DNA of 64,000 bases from Bifidobacterium longum subsp. infantis ATCC 15697 = JCM 1222 = DSM 20088 (GCF_000269965.1 NC_017219.1:248001-312000), one strand, 5' to 3'; positions 8,374 through 17,211 are shown, counted from the stretch's first letter. The notes: generated by a model not told the origin, from the letters alone. Program-made: numbers and translations.

Positions 8374-8707
8374 CCGGACGCCCCGAGTATCTTGGGGGCC
8401 GGCTCTTGCGTTACTTGCCGCCGTTCGTTGCCTGTCTCCCGATTCAGCCCACGGGCGCGGCGAGCTTGCGGCGCATGTATTCGCTGCGGCTGATGTGGTA
8501 GCATCTGGCCGTTTCGGTCAGCTCGTCGACTTGGGCACGCGGATGCTGACGCTGATCATCTCCTCGTCCGGCTGGTCAAGATGCAGCCCATAGTGGACGC
8601 GCCCGGTCAGGCCGTCGGGCTCGGTCTCCGACTCGGCCATCCTCTCGTCACGCTCCACCTGCTCCTCGGTCATGCCGAACTTCGCCAGCAGTTCCCTGTC
8701 GCGTTCG
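8374..8707. repeat. Left copy of a 334/341-bp direct repeat
   Basis: This segment is almost identical to 12568-12908. Differences are a 7-bp deletion in this copy (after 8529, the missing bases read GAGCGTG in the other copy) and scattered substitutions. The two copies have the same orientation and are 4.2 kb apart. They bracket the MFS-response regulator-kinase genes. It carries a broken copy of the ribbon-helix-helix gene that is intact on the right. It ends abruptly at 8707, where homology to the right copy stops and a toxin fragment begins. Confidence 0.9.
8444..8707 (-). pseudogene. Broken ribbon-helix-helix antitoxin-like gene
   Basis: This is a degraded duplicate of the gene at 12638-12922. 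The stop and C-terminal ribbon-helix-helix region (MRRKLAAP in translation) are kept. A 7-bp deletion around 8530 shifts the frame inside the DNA-binding domain. The N-terminal start is missing, because the repeat is cut at 8707 before the start codon. No product of the right kind could be made. Confidence 0.8.
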
Positions 8708-8948
8708 ACGCCACGCGGATCTCGCGGACCTCAAGGAGGTCATACACCTGGTGCTCGCGGATACGTGCACCGCAAGGGAAATGCTGCGGCGTCGGCATCG
8801 GGCTCATATGCTGACCGGCGACCTGGCGGGCGTTATGGAATGCCACATCGGCAACGCCGGTGACTGGCTCGCGATCTGGATGCGCGACGACGGAATTGCC
8901 GTGTTCATGCGCACGGGCGGCCACGACGAGCTCTTCGGAAGAAGATAA
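8708..8948 (+). pseudogene. 3' fragment of a YafQ/RelE-type toxin gene
   Basis: The frame ending at 8948 reads HADLADLKEVIHLVLAD, then HRAHMLTGDLAGVMECHI, DWLAIWMRDDGIAV and MRTGGHDELFGRR. It matches the C-terminal two thirds of YafQ-type mRNA interferases: H-x-L-x-G, the ECHI and DWL strands, and the RTGxHxxLF ending. The N-terminus is lost at the junction with the antitoxin-like pseudogene, and no proper start remains. GTG at 8751 could start a 65-residue remnant but lacks a ribosome site. It now points away from the broken antitoxin, so the pair is scrambled rather than a working module. Confidence 0.7.
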
Positions 8949-9369
8949 CCAGGCCTTCTGAGCGGACATCAGACTCGAATGAGTTGATCAGGCCTTCACA
9001 CAGCCGGAACGATTCGATGACTTCATTCCTTGATCCCGTCCTCGCCATACCGGTTTGGACAAATCGACATTGCAAGTCATGACGTCCGGAACGACATTTC
9101 TGCCACCGAACAAGGGATTCTTTCAACAATATGTTTGGATTCGCACGTAATTCATCAACGAGATGAATGACGGGTTAACGGACAGCGCCAAAACCATATA
9201 AGTGACAACGGCGAGTTACAGCCGGTGGATTTCGTCGTAGCAGACAGTTCACAATTCCTTCTGCCGGCAACACTGCTGACAGAAGGAATTCAACGAAGAC
9301 AGATGAAATGTCTTTCATCACTGGGAATACGGTTGAGGTCATGTCTTGGAGCAGAGAAGAAGGTGTCCG
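8949..9369. other. Intergenic region upstream of the MFS exporter, with an inverted repeat
   Basis: No convincing gene is present. An 11-bp perfect inverted repeat, AATTCCTTCTG (9253-9263) and CAGAAGGAATT (9280-9290) with a 16-nt spacer, lies about 80 bp before the exporter start. It could be an operator or a transcript leader hairpin. The promoter of the exporter-regulator-kinase unit must lie here. Confidence 0.5.
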
Positions 9370-10632
9370 ATGAGCATGGACGAATGCGGTGAGACACCCC
9401 TGATGCGTCAACGGGAATACCGGTATTGGTTCCTGTGCGACACCTCGTCGCAAATCGGCGTCGTGGTCGGCGGCTTCGCATTCACACTTCTCGGCTACAC
9501 GGTCACCCATAATTATGTGCTGAGCGGCCTGGCAGGCACGCTCAATTCGCTGGTGACGGCATTCATGGTCATCCCCGGCGGCATCATCTCCGACTATCAC
9601 GACCGTAGGCGCCTGATCATTCTATCCGGGGCATTCGCCGCCGCGCTTGACGCCGCGCTGGCACTGACGCTGTTGGCGGGACGCATGTCAGCTCCCCTGC
9701 TTTTCGTGTTCGTGACGGCCAACGGCGCGCTGTCGGGGTTGTTCTCCAACACGACCAACGTCGCACTCCCGCAGGTCGTGGAGAAAAACCAGCTGGCCGA
9801 CGCGACCGCGGCGAACCAGTCGCGCGATGCGGTATTGCAACTCGCCGCTTCACCGTTGGCCGGTCTGCTGTACGGCGTGAGCGCCGCGCTTCCCCTCGCC
9901 GTGGCCTGCGCGTCTCGCGCCCTGCAATCCGTATTCGGCATGGCATTGCGCTGCGACCTGCGTCCCCACCCTCGGAACCATGGAGAGGACGGTGGGCCGG
10001 CCGTCCTCCGGGACGGTCTCGAGGGGGCGCGCTGGTACGCGCGCAACGGGCGGGCCCGTCTCATACTGCTGCTGATCGTCGTCCAGGTTATGGTACTAAG
10101 CATGTGCGGGACGGTCGTGGTCCTGTACCAGCAGTCGCTCGGCACGACGTCTCTGATGCTGGGCGTGATACAGACGTTCCAGGGAGTCGGCATGCTTCTA
10201 GGCGGCGTCATCGGCATGAGGCTCGTCCGCGAGCTCGCCGGACGGACGGTGTTCGTATTGACGTCGCTTGCATTCGTCACCAGCTTCTCGCTGATGTCGC
10301 TCACCGCGTCACCATGGATACTTGCGCTGCTGGGTTTTTGCGCCTCGGTGCCCCTCATCCCGCTCAATTCCATGATTGAGACCTACCTCATGCTACTGAT
10401 TCCGATCAGCCTGCGAGGGCGTGTCGGAGCAGTCAACGTGCTGTTCATGTCCGTCGCGCAGAGCGTGTCCTCAGTCGCTGCCGGTACTCTGCTGCATATT
10501 GTGGGATACCGGGGCGCCCTGCTGCTCCCGCTGGCGATAATGTTCGTGGTGAGCATGATGGCATGCTCGACGCCTGCGATCGGTGGCATGCCCGGACTGT
10601 CGCGTATGGACAGCCTCGAGACGCTGTCGTGA
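9370..10632 (+). CDS. MFS exporter, DHA3/EntS-MefA-like
   Basis: This 420-residue protein has about 12 hydrophobic helices. The first loop motif reads PGGIISDYHDRRRLI, the typical MFS signature between helices 2 and 3. The overall form matches the DHA3 drug/siderophore exporter group (EntS, MefA type). ATG at 9370 is preferred over an open frame from 9346, because an AG-rich stretch (GAGAAGAAGG) precedes it. It is followed after 36 bp by a response regulator and an overlapping histidine kinase, so export is probably controlled by that two-component system. Substrate is unknown; a peptide or drug is likely. Confidence 0.8.
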   Translation: MSMDECGETPLMRQREYRYWFLCDTSSQIGVVVGGFAFTLLGYTVTHNYVLSGLAGTLNSLVTAFMVIPGGIISDYHDRRRLIILSGAFAAALDAALALTLLAGRMSAPLLFVFVTANGALSGLFSNTTNVALPQVVEKNQLADATAANQSRDAVLQLAASPLAGLLYGVSAALPLAVACASRALQSVFGMALRCDLRPHPRNHGEDGGPAVLRDGLEGARWYARNGRARLILLLIVVQVMVLSMCGTVVVLYQQSLGTTSLMLGVIQTFQGVGMLLGGVIGMRLVRELAGRTVFVLTSLAFVTSFSLMSLTASPWILALLGFCASVPLIPLNSMIETYLMLLIPISLRGRVGAVNVLFMSVAQSVSSVAAGTLLHIVGYRGALLLPLAIMFVVSMMACSTPAIGGMPGLSRMDSLETLS

Positions 10633-10668
10633 TCCCGGCGCATCCCGCGAATCGAGAGGAGATGTGGA

Positions 10669-11337
10669 ATGCCTTCATCCGAGCATGCCGACGGGCCGGC
10701 CGCCGTGGTGGTCCTCGACAACGACCCATTCGCGGCCCGCGCCCTTGCGGCCGTCCTGTCCCACGATCCCCGTCATTTCCGTGTGATGTGGTGGTGCTCG
10801 TCCGCTCCTGAGGCCATCCAGCGTTGCCTCCATGCCCGTGAGCTTCCCCAGGTGCTGGTCTGCGACATCGCACTGTCCGGGATGACGGGGATGGATGTCT
10901 GCGCCACGATCCGGAAGGCGGGGTCCCGCATCGGGGTCGTGTTGGTGACGGCCTACGACCCTAAAGAATACGTGGCGGACGCCGTTTCCGTCGGAGCGCA
11001 GGCCGTGCTGGGCAAAGACGAGGCCATGCACGGTTTGATGGAGGCCGTTCAGAAGGCGGCCGCCGGTAGGGGCGTGTGCGGATGCCCCGACGTGTCCGCC
11101 GCGGCGGGTCCAGGACGGAATGAAGGCGGTCCGAGGGTCGTTCCGCGTCTGTCGGAAAGAGAGAGGGCCGTCATGAGGTTCTTCGCAAAGGGCATGAAGG
11201 CGGACGACATCGCGGAACGTCTGGACCTGAGCCGCAACACCGTGATGACGTACAGCCACCGCGCGCTGCGCAAGCTGCATGCGGAGAATCGGGAGGAGGC
11301 GATGGAGAAATGCGGCCGGTACGATCTGTTCAAGTGA
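10669..11337 (+). CDS. NarL/LuxR-type response regulator
   Basis: The 222-residue protein has an N-terminal receiver domain with acidic pair VVVLDNDPF, phosphoacceptor Asp in VLVCDIALSG, and conserved Lys in VLGKDE. An output LuxR helix-turn-helix follows: SERERAVMRFFAKGMKADDI, then LSRNTVMTYSHRALRKL. ATG at 10669 follows GAGAGGAGATG. It overlaps the downstream kinase gene by 28 bp, and probably controls the adjacent exporter. It is clearly related to the response regulator at 38947-39576 (both share the DND motif and an EYxAxAVxxGAQ segment). Confidence 0.93.
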   Translation: MPSSEHADGPAAVVVLDNDPFAARALAAVLSHDPRHFRVMWWCSSAPEAIQRCLHARELPQVLVCDIALSGMTGMDVCATIRKAGSRIGVVLVTAYDPKEYVADAVSVGAQAVLGKDEAMHGLMEAVQKAAAGRGVCGCPDVSAAAGPGRNEGGPRVVPRLSERERAVMRFFAKGMKADDIAERLDLSRNTVMTYSHRALRKLHAENREEAMEKCGRYDLFK

Positions 11338-12500
11338 GGCAGACGACTCGCTCCCTCCGGTCCGAACCCACGTCCGCAGGGAGTCGCGGAGGGACGATCG
11401 ATCCCGTGCGCGTCGGCCTGACGGCGCTGTACATGGTGTTGATGTTCGTGACCGTATACGCGGAGACGTCGATAGCGTGCGATGACCGTTTCCTGGTCTG
11501 GCACGCGGCGTTCATCGCATACGAGACGCTGGCACTGTGCGCCGCCGCGCTGTGGCCGGATTCCGGTTCCTGGATGGTGGTCGGCATTTGGACGGTCAGC
11601 ACGCTGACGAGCATGCCCACGACGTTCCCGGTCTCCGCGCCCTTCGCCGTGGCGGTCCTCGGCGGATGCGGGCTCGGACGGGGCCTGCTCGCGGCGAGCG
11701 TGTGCGTGCTGTCCCGCATGCTCAGCTTCGCGCTGCGCATCGAACCCTGGCCGGGTATGCCCGGAGCGGCCGTTCTGTGTCTCGTGTTCTTCTTGGCGGC
11801 GTTCCTCGGGGCGCTGGCCAACGCGCAATACATACGGATGCGGGAACGGGAACGGGAACGGATGCGGGAACGCGACCAGGCGGTCATCGACAGACTGCAT
11901 GACCGCGTCTGCAATTCGCTGTCCTTCCTGATTAACGCCTTGGAAGACCGGGCGGCGTCCGGGCTGTCAGGCGGGGACGGATTGCCCGACGACGAGATGC
12001 GGCGGATTCTGCAAGAAGCGCTGCGTGACTCGCGCGCGGCCATCACACTGGTCAGGACCCGGGAGGACGCTCCATCGGGCAGCCCCGGACACAGCGAATC
12101 GTTCACCTCACTTGCCGAGACGCATGCGAGACGACTGCGCATGGCAGGAATCAGAGGGGACGTCTTCGTCGACCCGTCCGTCGACCTGCTACTCGACGAG
12201 GAGACGATGCGAGACGCGGTCTCCTTCCTAACGGAGCTTTTCGGCAACATCGGCAAATACGCCGACCCGGACGCCGGCTATGTGATGAGCGTGGGCGTGC
12301 ACGCGGACGGATTGCATATCGATGAAAGCAACCTCGTACGGACTGCGGGCCCGGACGATGACGGGCTGCTTTCCAACGGCGACGGGCTGCGCCGGTACCG
12401 GAGGATCATCGAGGCCCGCGGGGGACAACTGGCGGCGGGCGCGGACGACGGCATATGGTCCGTGCAGAGCCTATGGCCGCTACGACGGTCCACGTCATGA
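11310..12500 (+). CDS. Sensor histidine kinase (HisKA_3 type)
   Basis: The 396-residue protein has about five membrane helices (about residues 30-165). A short Arg/Glu-rich coiled segment (RERERERMRERDQ) comes next, encoded by repeated GGGAACG units. The dimerisation/phosphoacceptor region IDRLHDRVCNSLSFLI follows, with His near residue 195. The ATPase part is recognisable by the N-box-like ELFGNIGKYADPDAG, but the G boxes are degenerate. The gene overlaps the response regulator by 28 bp. The start at 11310 is supported by the upstream AGGAGG; a later start near the first helix is possible. The signal is unknown; the small number of extracellular residues suggests a membrane-embedded ligand. 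Confidence 0.85.
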   Translation: MRPVRSVQVRQTTRSLRSEPTSAGSRGGTIDPVRVGLTALYMVLMFVTVYAETSIACDDRFLVWHAAFIAYETLALCAAALWPDSGSWMVVGIWTVSTLTSMPTTFPVSAPFAVAVLGGCGLGRGLLAASVCVLSRMLSFALRIEPWPGMPGAAVLCLVFFLAAFLGALANAQYIRMRERERERMRERDQAVIDRLHDRVCNSLSFLINALEDRAASGLSGGDGLPDDEMRRILQEALRDSRAAITLVRTREDAPSGSPGHSESFTSLAETHARRLRMAGIRGDVFVDPSVDLLLDEETMRDAVSFLTELFGNIGKYADPDAGYVMSVGVHADGLHIDESNLVRTAGPDDDGLLSNGDGLRRYRRIIEARGGQLAAGADDGIWSVQSLWPLRRSTS

Positions 12501-12567
12501 ACGATACGGTGCCGGGACCCGCGACGACGGACAAGCGCCGACGCACGACCGGCGGACGGTGACGAGA

Positions 12568-12908
12568 CCGGACGCCCCGAGTATCTTGGGGGCCGGCTCT
12601 TGCGTTACTTGCCGCCGTTCGTTGCCTGTCTCCCGATTCAGCCCACGGGTGCGGCGAGCTTGCGGCGCATGTATTCGCTGCGGCTGATGTGGTAGCGCCT
12701 GGCCGTTTCGGTCAGCTCGTCGAGCGTGGACTTGGGCACGCGGATGCTGACGCTGATCATCTCCTCGTCCGTCTGGTCAAGATGCAGCCCATAGTGGACG
12801 CGCCCGGTCAGCCCGTCGGGCTCGGTCTCCGACTCGGCCATCTTCTCGTCACGCTCCACCTGCTCCTCGGTCATGCCGAACTTCGCCAGCAGCGCCTTGT
12901 CGCGTTCG
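12568..12908. repeat. Right copy of the 334/341-bp direct repeat
   Basis: This is the intact partner of 8374-8707. It begins at the kinase-side terminator-like hairpin (CCGG...CCGG with GCCCC/GGGGGC) and runs into the 5' part of the ribbon-helix-helix gene. The hairpin near 12568-12600 may terminate both the kinase transcript and the convergent antitoxin-like gene. Confidence 0.9.
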
Positions 12909-12922
12909 TTCAAATCGCTCAT
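12638..12922 (-). CDS. Ribbon-helix-helix (CopG/RelB-like) antitoxin or regulator
   Basis: The 94-residue protein begins MSDLNERDKALL at 12922, after GAGGAGGCGGCA. An acidic N-terminal part is followed by a ribbon-helix-helix: ISVSIRVPKSTLDEL, then ARRYHISRSEYMRRKL. Such proteins usually repress their own operon and neutralise a toxin. The only toxin-like neighbour is a coupled fragment just upstream (12919-12966). An open frame continues upstream to 12994, but the ribosome site supports 12922. It may be an orphan antitoxin. A broken duplicate is at 8444-8707. Confidence 0.75.
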   Translation of the reverse strand: MSDLNERDKALLAKFGMTEEQVERDEKMAESETEPDGLTGRVHYGLHLDQTDEEMISVSIRVPKSTLDELTETARRYHISRSEYMRRKLAAPVG

Positions 12923-12966
12923 TGCCGCCTCCTCAAGTGGTCGATTTCGTTCATGAACTTCTTGGT
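12919..12966 (-). pseudogene. C-terminal remnant of a gene coupled to the antitoxin
   Basis: On the minus strand a frame ending TKKFMNEIDHLRRRQ stops with TGA overlapping the antitoxin start as ATGA. This is the usual coupling of a toxin-antitoxin pair. Upstream the frame has no family resemblance and no start that I can defend. It is probably the tail of a lost toxin gene, cut by the rearrangement that placed the dipeptidase gene here. Confidence 0.35.
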
Positions 12967-13074
12967 CGGCGGCCAATGGGAGCCGGCAGACCAAGCTCCA
13001 AGGGCATCGTCATGAGAGCGGGGCGCGTCGGCCGCGTCGCCTGCCGACCAGTCCGGCTCCTACCATGGTGTTCC

Positions 13075-14649
13075 ATGTCATGCACCACGATCCTTGTCGG
13101 CAAAAACGCAAGCTACGACGGCTCCACCATCATCGCCCGCGACGATGATTCCGGTTCCGGTCGTTACGATCCCAAACGATTCATCGCAGTCGCCCCCGCC
13201 GATCAGCCGCGCCACTACCGCAGCGTGCTGAGCCATGTCGAAATCGACCTGCCGGACGATCCTTGCCGGTACACCATCGCCCCCAACGTTCTGAACAATC
13301 GCGGCATTCTGGCCGAAGCCGGCGCCAACGAACACAACGTGGCGATGAGCGCGACCGAAACCATCGCCGTCAACGAGCGCGTGCTCGGCGCGGATCCGAT
13401 GGTCGAGCTCAAGCCGGCCCACGGCGAGCCCGGCGACGTCGACCATCGCGACGAACGGCCGGGCGGCATCGGCGAGGAAGACATCATCACCCTCGTGCTG
13501 CCATACGTCGCCACCGCGCGCGAGGGCGTCATCCGCCTGGGCGAACTGCTCGAAACCTACGGCACGTACGAGTCGAACGGCGTGATCATCTCCGACGTGG
13601 ACGAAATCTGGTACGTCGAGACCATCGGCGGGCATCATTGGATCGCCCGCCGGGTTCCCGACGACTGCTACGCCACGATCCCCAACCAGCTCGGCATCGA
13701 CGATTTCGATCTCGCCGACGCGTTCGGCGAACGGCGCGAATATCTGTGCAGCGCCGATCTGCGCGAGTTCATGGCCGCGCATCATCTCGACCGCACCATG
13801 GACGCCGCGCCGGGCCATTTCAACCCGCGCAAGGCGTTCGGCACGGCGACGCCGAAGGATCACATCTACAACACGCCCCGCGCCTGGTACATGCAGCGCC
13901 ACCTCAACCCCAGCGAGGATTGGGATTCGCCGGCCGCCCGCCACACGCCGGAGTCCGACGACATTCCCTGGTGCCGCGTGCCGGAAGCCAAGATAAGCCT
14001 CGAAGACGTCGATTTCCTGCTGTCCTCGCATTTCGAAGGCACGCCATATGATCCGTACGGCACGGCAGGCACGGCGGAAAGCCGTCATCGTTACCGTCCG
14101 ATCGGCATCAACCGCACCGGGCATATGGTGGCGATTCAGGTGCGCCCGTATGCGCCGGCCGTCAACCGCACGGTGATGTGGGTGTCGTTCGGTTCCGGCC
14201 CGTTCACCGCCGCGGCGCCGTTCTACGCGAACGTCAACGATACGCCCGCCTACCTGCGCGACACCACGCCGGAAGTCTCGACCGGCAACCTGTACTGGGC
14301 GAACCGTCTGATCGCCGCGCTCGCCGACGCGCATTTCTACGAAACCAGCAATGCGATCGAAGGATTTGCGGAATCGGCCCGCGCGTACGGCCATCGTCTG
14401 GTGGAACGTACCGATGCCGAATTGCGTGAGATGACCGCGCAAACGAGCGCGTCTGAATCGCAAGAGAGTGCAGGAGCCGCGGAGATTACGGAAAACGCCA
14501 GTATTGCAACCATCGCCAGACTGCAGCAGTCCAACGAGGAAATGGCGGAATACTTGCGCACTCACGTTACGAAACTGCTCAACGACGTGCTCTACACGTC
14601 CAGCAACCTCATGCACAACAGTTTCGCCATGTCCGACCGCTGGAACTGA
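13075..14649 (+). CDS. pepD: C69-family dipeptidase (PepD-type)
   Basis: This N-terminal nucleophile hydrolase cleaves dipeptides. The start MSCTTILVGKNASYDGS places the nucleophile Cys at position 3, as expected for family C69, where a short N-terminal stretch is removed. IIARDDDSG and the internal ITLVLPYVATAREGV and VDEIWYVETIGGHHWIARRV are also family-like. At 524 residues it has a normal length. The frame is open upstream to 12922, but that extension runs through the antitoxin leader and is not expected. The ribosome site before 13075 is weak. It is convergent with the glycosyltransferase, with a strong terminator between. Confidence 0.9.
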   Translation: MSCTTILVGKNASYDGSTIIARDDDSGSGRYDPKRFIAVAPADQPRHYRSVLSHVEIDLPDDPCRYTIAPNVLNNRGILAEAGANEHNVAMSATETIAVNERVLGADPMVELKPAHGEPGDVDHRDERPGGIGEEDIITLVLPYVATAREGVIRLGELLETYGTYESNGVIISDVDEIWYVETIGGHHWIARRVPDDCYATIPNQLGIDDFDLADAFGERREYLCSADLREFMAAHHLDRTMDAAPGHFNPRKAFGTATPKDHIYNTPRAWYMQRHLNPSEDWDSPAARHTPESDDIPWCRVPEAKISLEDVDFLLSSHFEGTPYDPYGTAGTAESRHRYRPIGINRTGHMVAIQVRPYAPAVNRTVMWVSFGSGPFTAAAPFYANVNDTPAYLRDTTPEVSTGNLYWANRLIAALADAHFYETSNAIEGFAESARAYGHRLVERTDAELREMTAQTSASESQESAGAAEITENASIATIARLQQSNEEMAEYLRTHVTKLLNDVLYTSSNLMHNSFAMSDRWN

Positions 14650-14726
14650 GCATAAAGCCCCGAAATCCGGCAAAACCCGTCCCAATGAGCCAGGTTTCCG
14701 CGCTCGGGGAGGTTCCGCATGAACGT

Positions 14727-14763
14727 AGGCTGTTGGAAGCGTCAGTGCTGCTTCCAACAGCCT
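14727..14763. terminator. Terminator between the dipeptidase and the glycosyltransferase
   Basis: AGGCTGTTGGAAGC (14727-14740) and GCTTCCAACAGCCT (14750-14763) form a 14-bp perfect stem with a 9-nt loop. It is about 80 bp after pepD and 100 bp from the end of the convergent glycosyltransferase. Confidence 0.75.
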
Positions 14764-14863
14764 CACGACTGCATCCTCACCCCCGTACGTCAGTTCTGCC
14801 ATATATAAGGCAGATAGTGCCATTCAGACCGTCGATTGACCATCAAATCGTCGGAAATCGCGA

Positions 14864-15898
14864 TCAGTTGAACCCGACGACGTGTTCCGCCACGAAATAT
14901 CCCTTGCGAATCACGAAACGACCGATCGACCCGCGCAAGTTCAGCGCGCGAGACATGGCTTTCTTGCGCACATCCTTGTAAATAGTGGGGGAGTGCGCCT
15001 TGATGTCGTCCCACATATCCTTTTTCTTCTCATAATTTTCCGGATCGCGAGACAAAATCATGAACACACTTGCCACGGAACTTTCAATCGCCAGGAAGTG
15101 GATCATATAACGGTACAGGCCGTCCGGCACCGTGTCGCGTTCCGGGGTGGCACGCACCATGCACTGGTTGACGAGGCGTAGCTGGTCGACGCGGCGGATC
15201 ATCACATCGGTCTGCACGCTTTGCCCGTCGCGCCCGATGAAATAGTGGTAGAACGGCGTATCCAAATACTTCATGGTCTTCACCCACGGGAACGGCTGGT
15301 ACGCGTAAATGAAGTCCACGTAGAACGTGTGCTCCGGCAGCTGCATGCCGGACTCTCGCACCACGGCGGTGCGGTACGTCAGCGCGTGCATGAGAATGTA
15401 TTCAGCCAAGCCGAAATGCCCAAGATCGTTCCAGGTCAGGCGCGCGCCGGCCTTCATGGCATGGCGGAAGTTCACCACATGCTTGTTGCGTTTGCCAACC
15501 TTGTCATACACATAATTGGTGACGAGCATGTCGATCGGCTCGGTGGAATCGGCCTCTTCGCGCAGCACGGCCATGACCTGTTCGAGCGATTCGGGGTCCA
15601 CCCAATCATCCGCGTCCACAACCTTCACATACATGCCGTTCGCCGCCGCGATGCCGGTGTTGACCGCGCCGCCGTGGCCCTTGTTCTCCTGGTGGATGGC
15701 GCGCACGATGCCTGGATAGCGGGCCTCGAATTTCTGTGCCATTTCCAGCGTGCCGTCTTTCGATCCGTCGTCGACGACCAGCACTTCGATGTCGTCGGTG
15801 TTCGTCGCCGAAAGCAGCGAGCTTACGCAGCGATCGAGATAGGATTCCATATTGTATGCGGGGATCACAAAGGTGAGCGTCTTTGCCGTGCGGGCCAT
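14864..15898 (-). CDS. GT2-family glycosyltransferase
   Basis: The 344-residue protein starts with a GT-A fold: LTFVIPAYNMESYLDRCV, then IEVLVVDDGSKDGTL, GHGGAVNTGIAAANG and the metal-binding VKVVDADDWVD. The C-terminal third has no membrane helices, so it is a soluble or peripheral enzyme. It probably adds a sugar to a cell-surface polysaccharide or glycolipid. It stands alone, preceded by a TetR gene on the same strand 23 bp upstream, so the two may be co-transcribed. The acceptor is unknown. Confidence 0.88.
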   Translation of the reverse strand: MARTAKTLTFVIPAYNMESYLDRCVSSLLSATNTDDIEVLVVDDGSKDGTLEMAQKFEARYPGIVRAIHQENKGHGGAVNTGIAAANGMYVKVVDADDWVDPESLEQVMAVLREEADSTEPIDMLVTNYVYDKVGKRNKHVVNFRHAMKAGARLTWNDLGHFGLAEYILMHALTYRTAVVRESGMQLPEHTFYVDFIYAYQPFPWVKTMKYLDTPFYHYFIGRDGQSVQTDVMIRRVDQLRLVNQCMVRATPERDTVPDGLYRYMIHFLAIESSVASVFMILSRDPENYEKKKDMWDDIKAHSPTIYKDVRKKAMSRALNLRGSIGRFVIRKGYFVAEHVVGFN

Positions 15899-15921
15899 GA
15901 AAGTCTTTCGTCCTCACATAT

Positions 15922-16761
15922 TCAGTCGTTGCGTTCAGTTTCCTGTTCAAACCGTAGCACTTCGTCTCCCGGCCCGGCGGGGCGGTGTGCGGTCTGCGCC
16001 GCCGAACCCGTGCCCCGAGATTCCGGATCCTCGCCGGTACCCTGACCGGGATCCGTCCGGACTTCATTCGACCGGCCCTGGTCGGCGCCGTCGGAATCGG
16101 CCAGGTGTTTGGCCCGGCGCCTGGCCTCCTTGCGTGCCTTGTCACCTTCGAAGAGCAGTTGGGGTTTGGAGTCGAGCCGGCTCAGCCCATGCCATGCCAG
16201 ATCCACGATATATGCGGCCAACTGCTCCTTGTTCACCTTCGGGCGGTCCGCCCAGTATTGGCCGGTGAACACGGTCATGCCCACCAGCATCTGCGCATAG
16301 TACGGCACGCCTTTGGTGGAGAGTTTCTGCCGTTTGAACGTTTCGGAAAGGATGTCTTCGACGCGCACGGCGATGTCTCCCAGCAGTGAGCTGAACGAGC
16401 CGGACGGTTCGGTGCTGGGCGAGTCGCGCGCCAGTACCTGGAATCCCTCGGCGTCCTCTTCGATATAGGTGAGCAGTGCGAGTGCGGTGCGTTCCACGAT
16501 CTGGCGTGGGTGCACGGTCGGATCATCCAACGCGCTGGTGAGCGTGCCGGTCAACGCGCGCATTTCGCGGTCCACCACCACGGCGTACAGGCCCTCCTTG
16601 CCTCCGAAATGCTCGTAGACGATGGGTTTCGACACTTTTGCGGTGGCGGCGATCTCCTCCACGCTCACTGCTTCAAAACCCTTCGACGCGAACAGCGAAC
16701 GACCGATTTCGATGAGCTGCTCGCGCCGCTGATACGACGTCATTCTGGATGTATTGGCCAT
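15922..16761 (-). CDS. TetR-family transcriptional regulator
   Basis: From ATG at 16761 the protein is 279 residues. It begins MANTSRMTSYQRREQLIEIG and continues with the TetR helix-turn-helix: VEEIAATAKVSKPIVYEHFG followed by KEGLYAVVVDREM. The frame is open to 16851, but the shorter start fits the family. The C-terminal 60 residues are highly charged and low-complexity (KARKEARRRAKHLAD), which is unusual for TetR and may be disordered. It is upstream of the glycosyltransferase on the same strand. The ligand is unknown. Confidence 0.85.
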   Translation of the reverse strand: MANTSRMTSYQRREQLIEIGRSLFASKGFEAVSVEEIAATAKVSKPIVYEHFGGKEGLYAVVVDREMRALTGTLTSALDDPTVHPRQIVERTALALLTYIEEDAEGFQVLARDSPSTEPSGSFSSLLGDIAVRVEDILSETFKRQKLSTKGVPYYAQMLVGMTVFTGQYWADRPKVNKEQLAAYIVDLAWHGLSRLDSKPQLLFEGDKARKEARRRAKHLADSDGADQGRSNEVRTDPGQGTGEDPESRGTGSAAQTAHRPAGPGDEVLRFEQETERND

Positions 16762-16869
16762 GCTGTCCAGTTTTTCACGCCCCGTGGATAGCTCCTTGAC
16801 CGTCCGCCTCCACGTATCGTCCGATTCTGGTGAATCGGGCATGTGTGTCATATTGACAATGCTTCATTG

Positions 16870-16917
16870 CAGCTTTAATATATTCAATAAATAATAAATT
16901 TTATTAAAGGGGGTGAT
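16870..16917 (+). promoter_or_regulatory. Very AT-rich promoter/leader of the DUF2089 pair
   Basis: 16870-16910 is nearly all A/T in an otherwise GC-rich genome. It is followed by the ribosome site AAAGGGGGTGATG directly before the GTG start at 16918. It probably holds the promoter of the DUF2089 gene and lies beside the TetR start region. Confidence 0.5.
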
Positions 16918-17211
16918 GTGGACCGTCTACCAGAATGGTTGGCCAACCTTGCGGAGGAGGATTTGGCCTTCATCAAGAACTTCGTGCTATCGTCAGGATC
17001 TCTGAAGCAAATGTCCCAGCTGTATCAAGTCTCCTACCCGACCATGAGGATCCGGCTTGACAGGCTTATCGAAAAAATACGGTTGAACGACAACGAGACG
17101 GAGGATCCATTCATCCTCTTGGTGAAGAGTCTCGCCATTGACGATAGATACGACGTCGACACGGCTCGAATACTCATAGACGAGTACAGAAAGAGAAAGG
17201 ATGAATCATGA
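16918..17211 (+). CDS. DUF2089-family protein
   Basis: The 97-residue protein starts with GTG after a strong ribosome site. DRLPEWLANLAEEDLAFIKNF and the helix-turn-helix-like LKQMSQLYQVSYPTMRIRLD match the DUF2089 family. Those are small proteins that combine a predicted DNA-binding motif with an acidic C-terminus. The zinc-ribbon seen at the N-terminus of many DUF2089 proteins is missing. It overlaps the next small membrane protein gene by 4 bp (ATGA). The role is probably regulation of, or by, a membrane stress signal, but this is inference. Confidence 0.75.
   Translation: MDRLPEWLANLAEEDLAFIKNFVLSSGSLKQMSQLYQVSYPTMRIRLDRLIEKIRLNDNETEDPFILLVKSLAIDDRYDVDTARILIDEYRKRKDES

Noticed and set aside
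12497..12562. 21-codon ORF overlapping the kinase stop as ATGA
   Set aside because: It is Thr/Arg-rich without a ribosome site and ends just before the direct repeat; it is more likely the cut tail of a former neighbour or chance.
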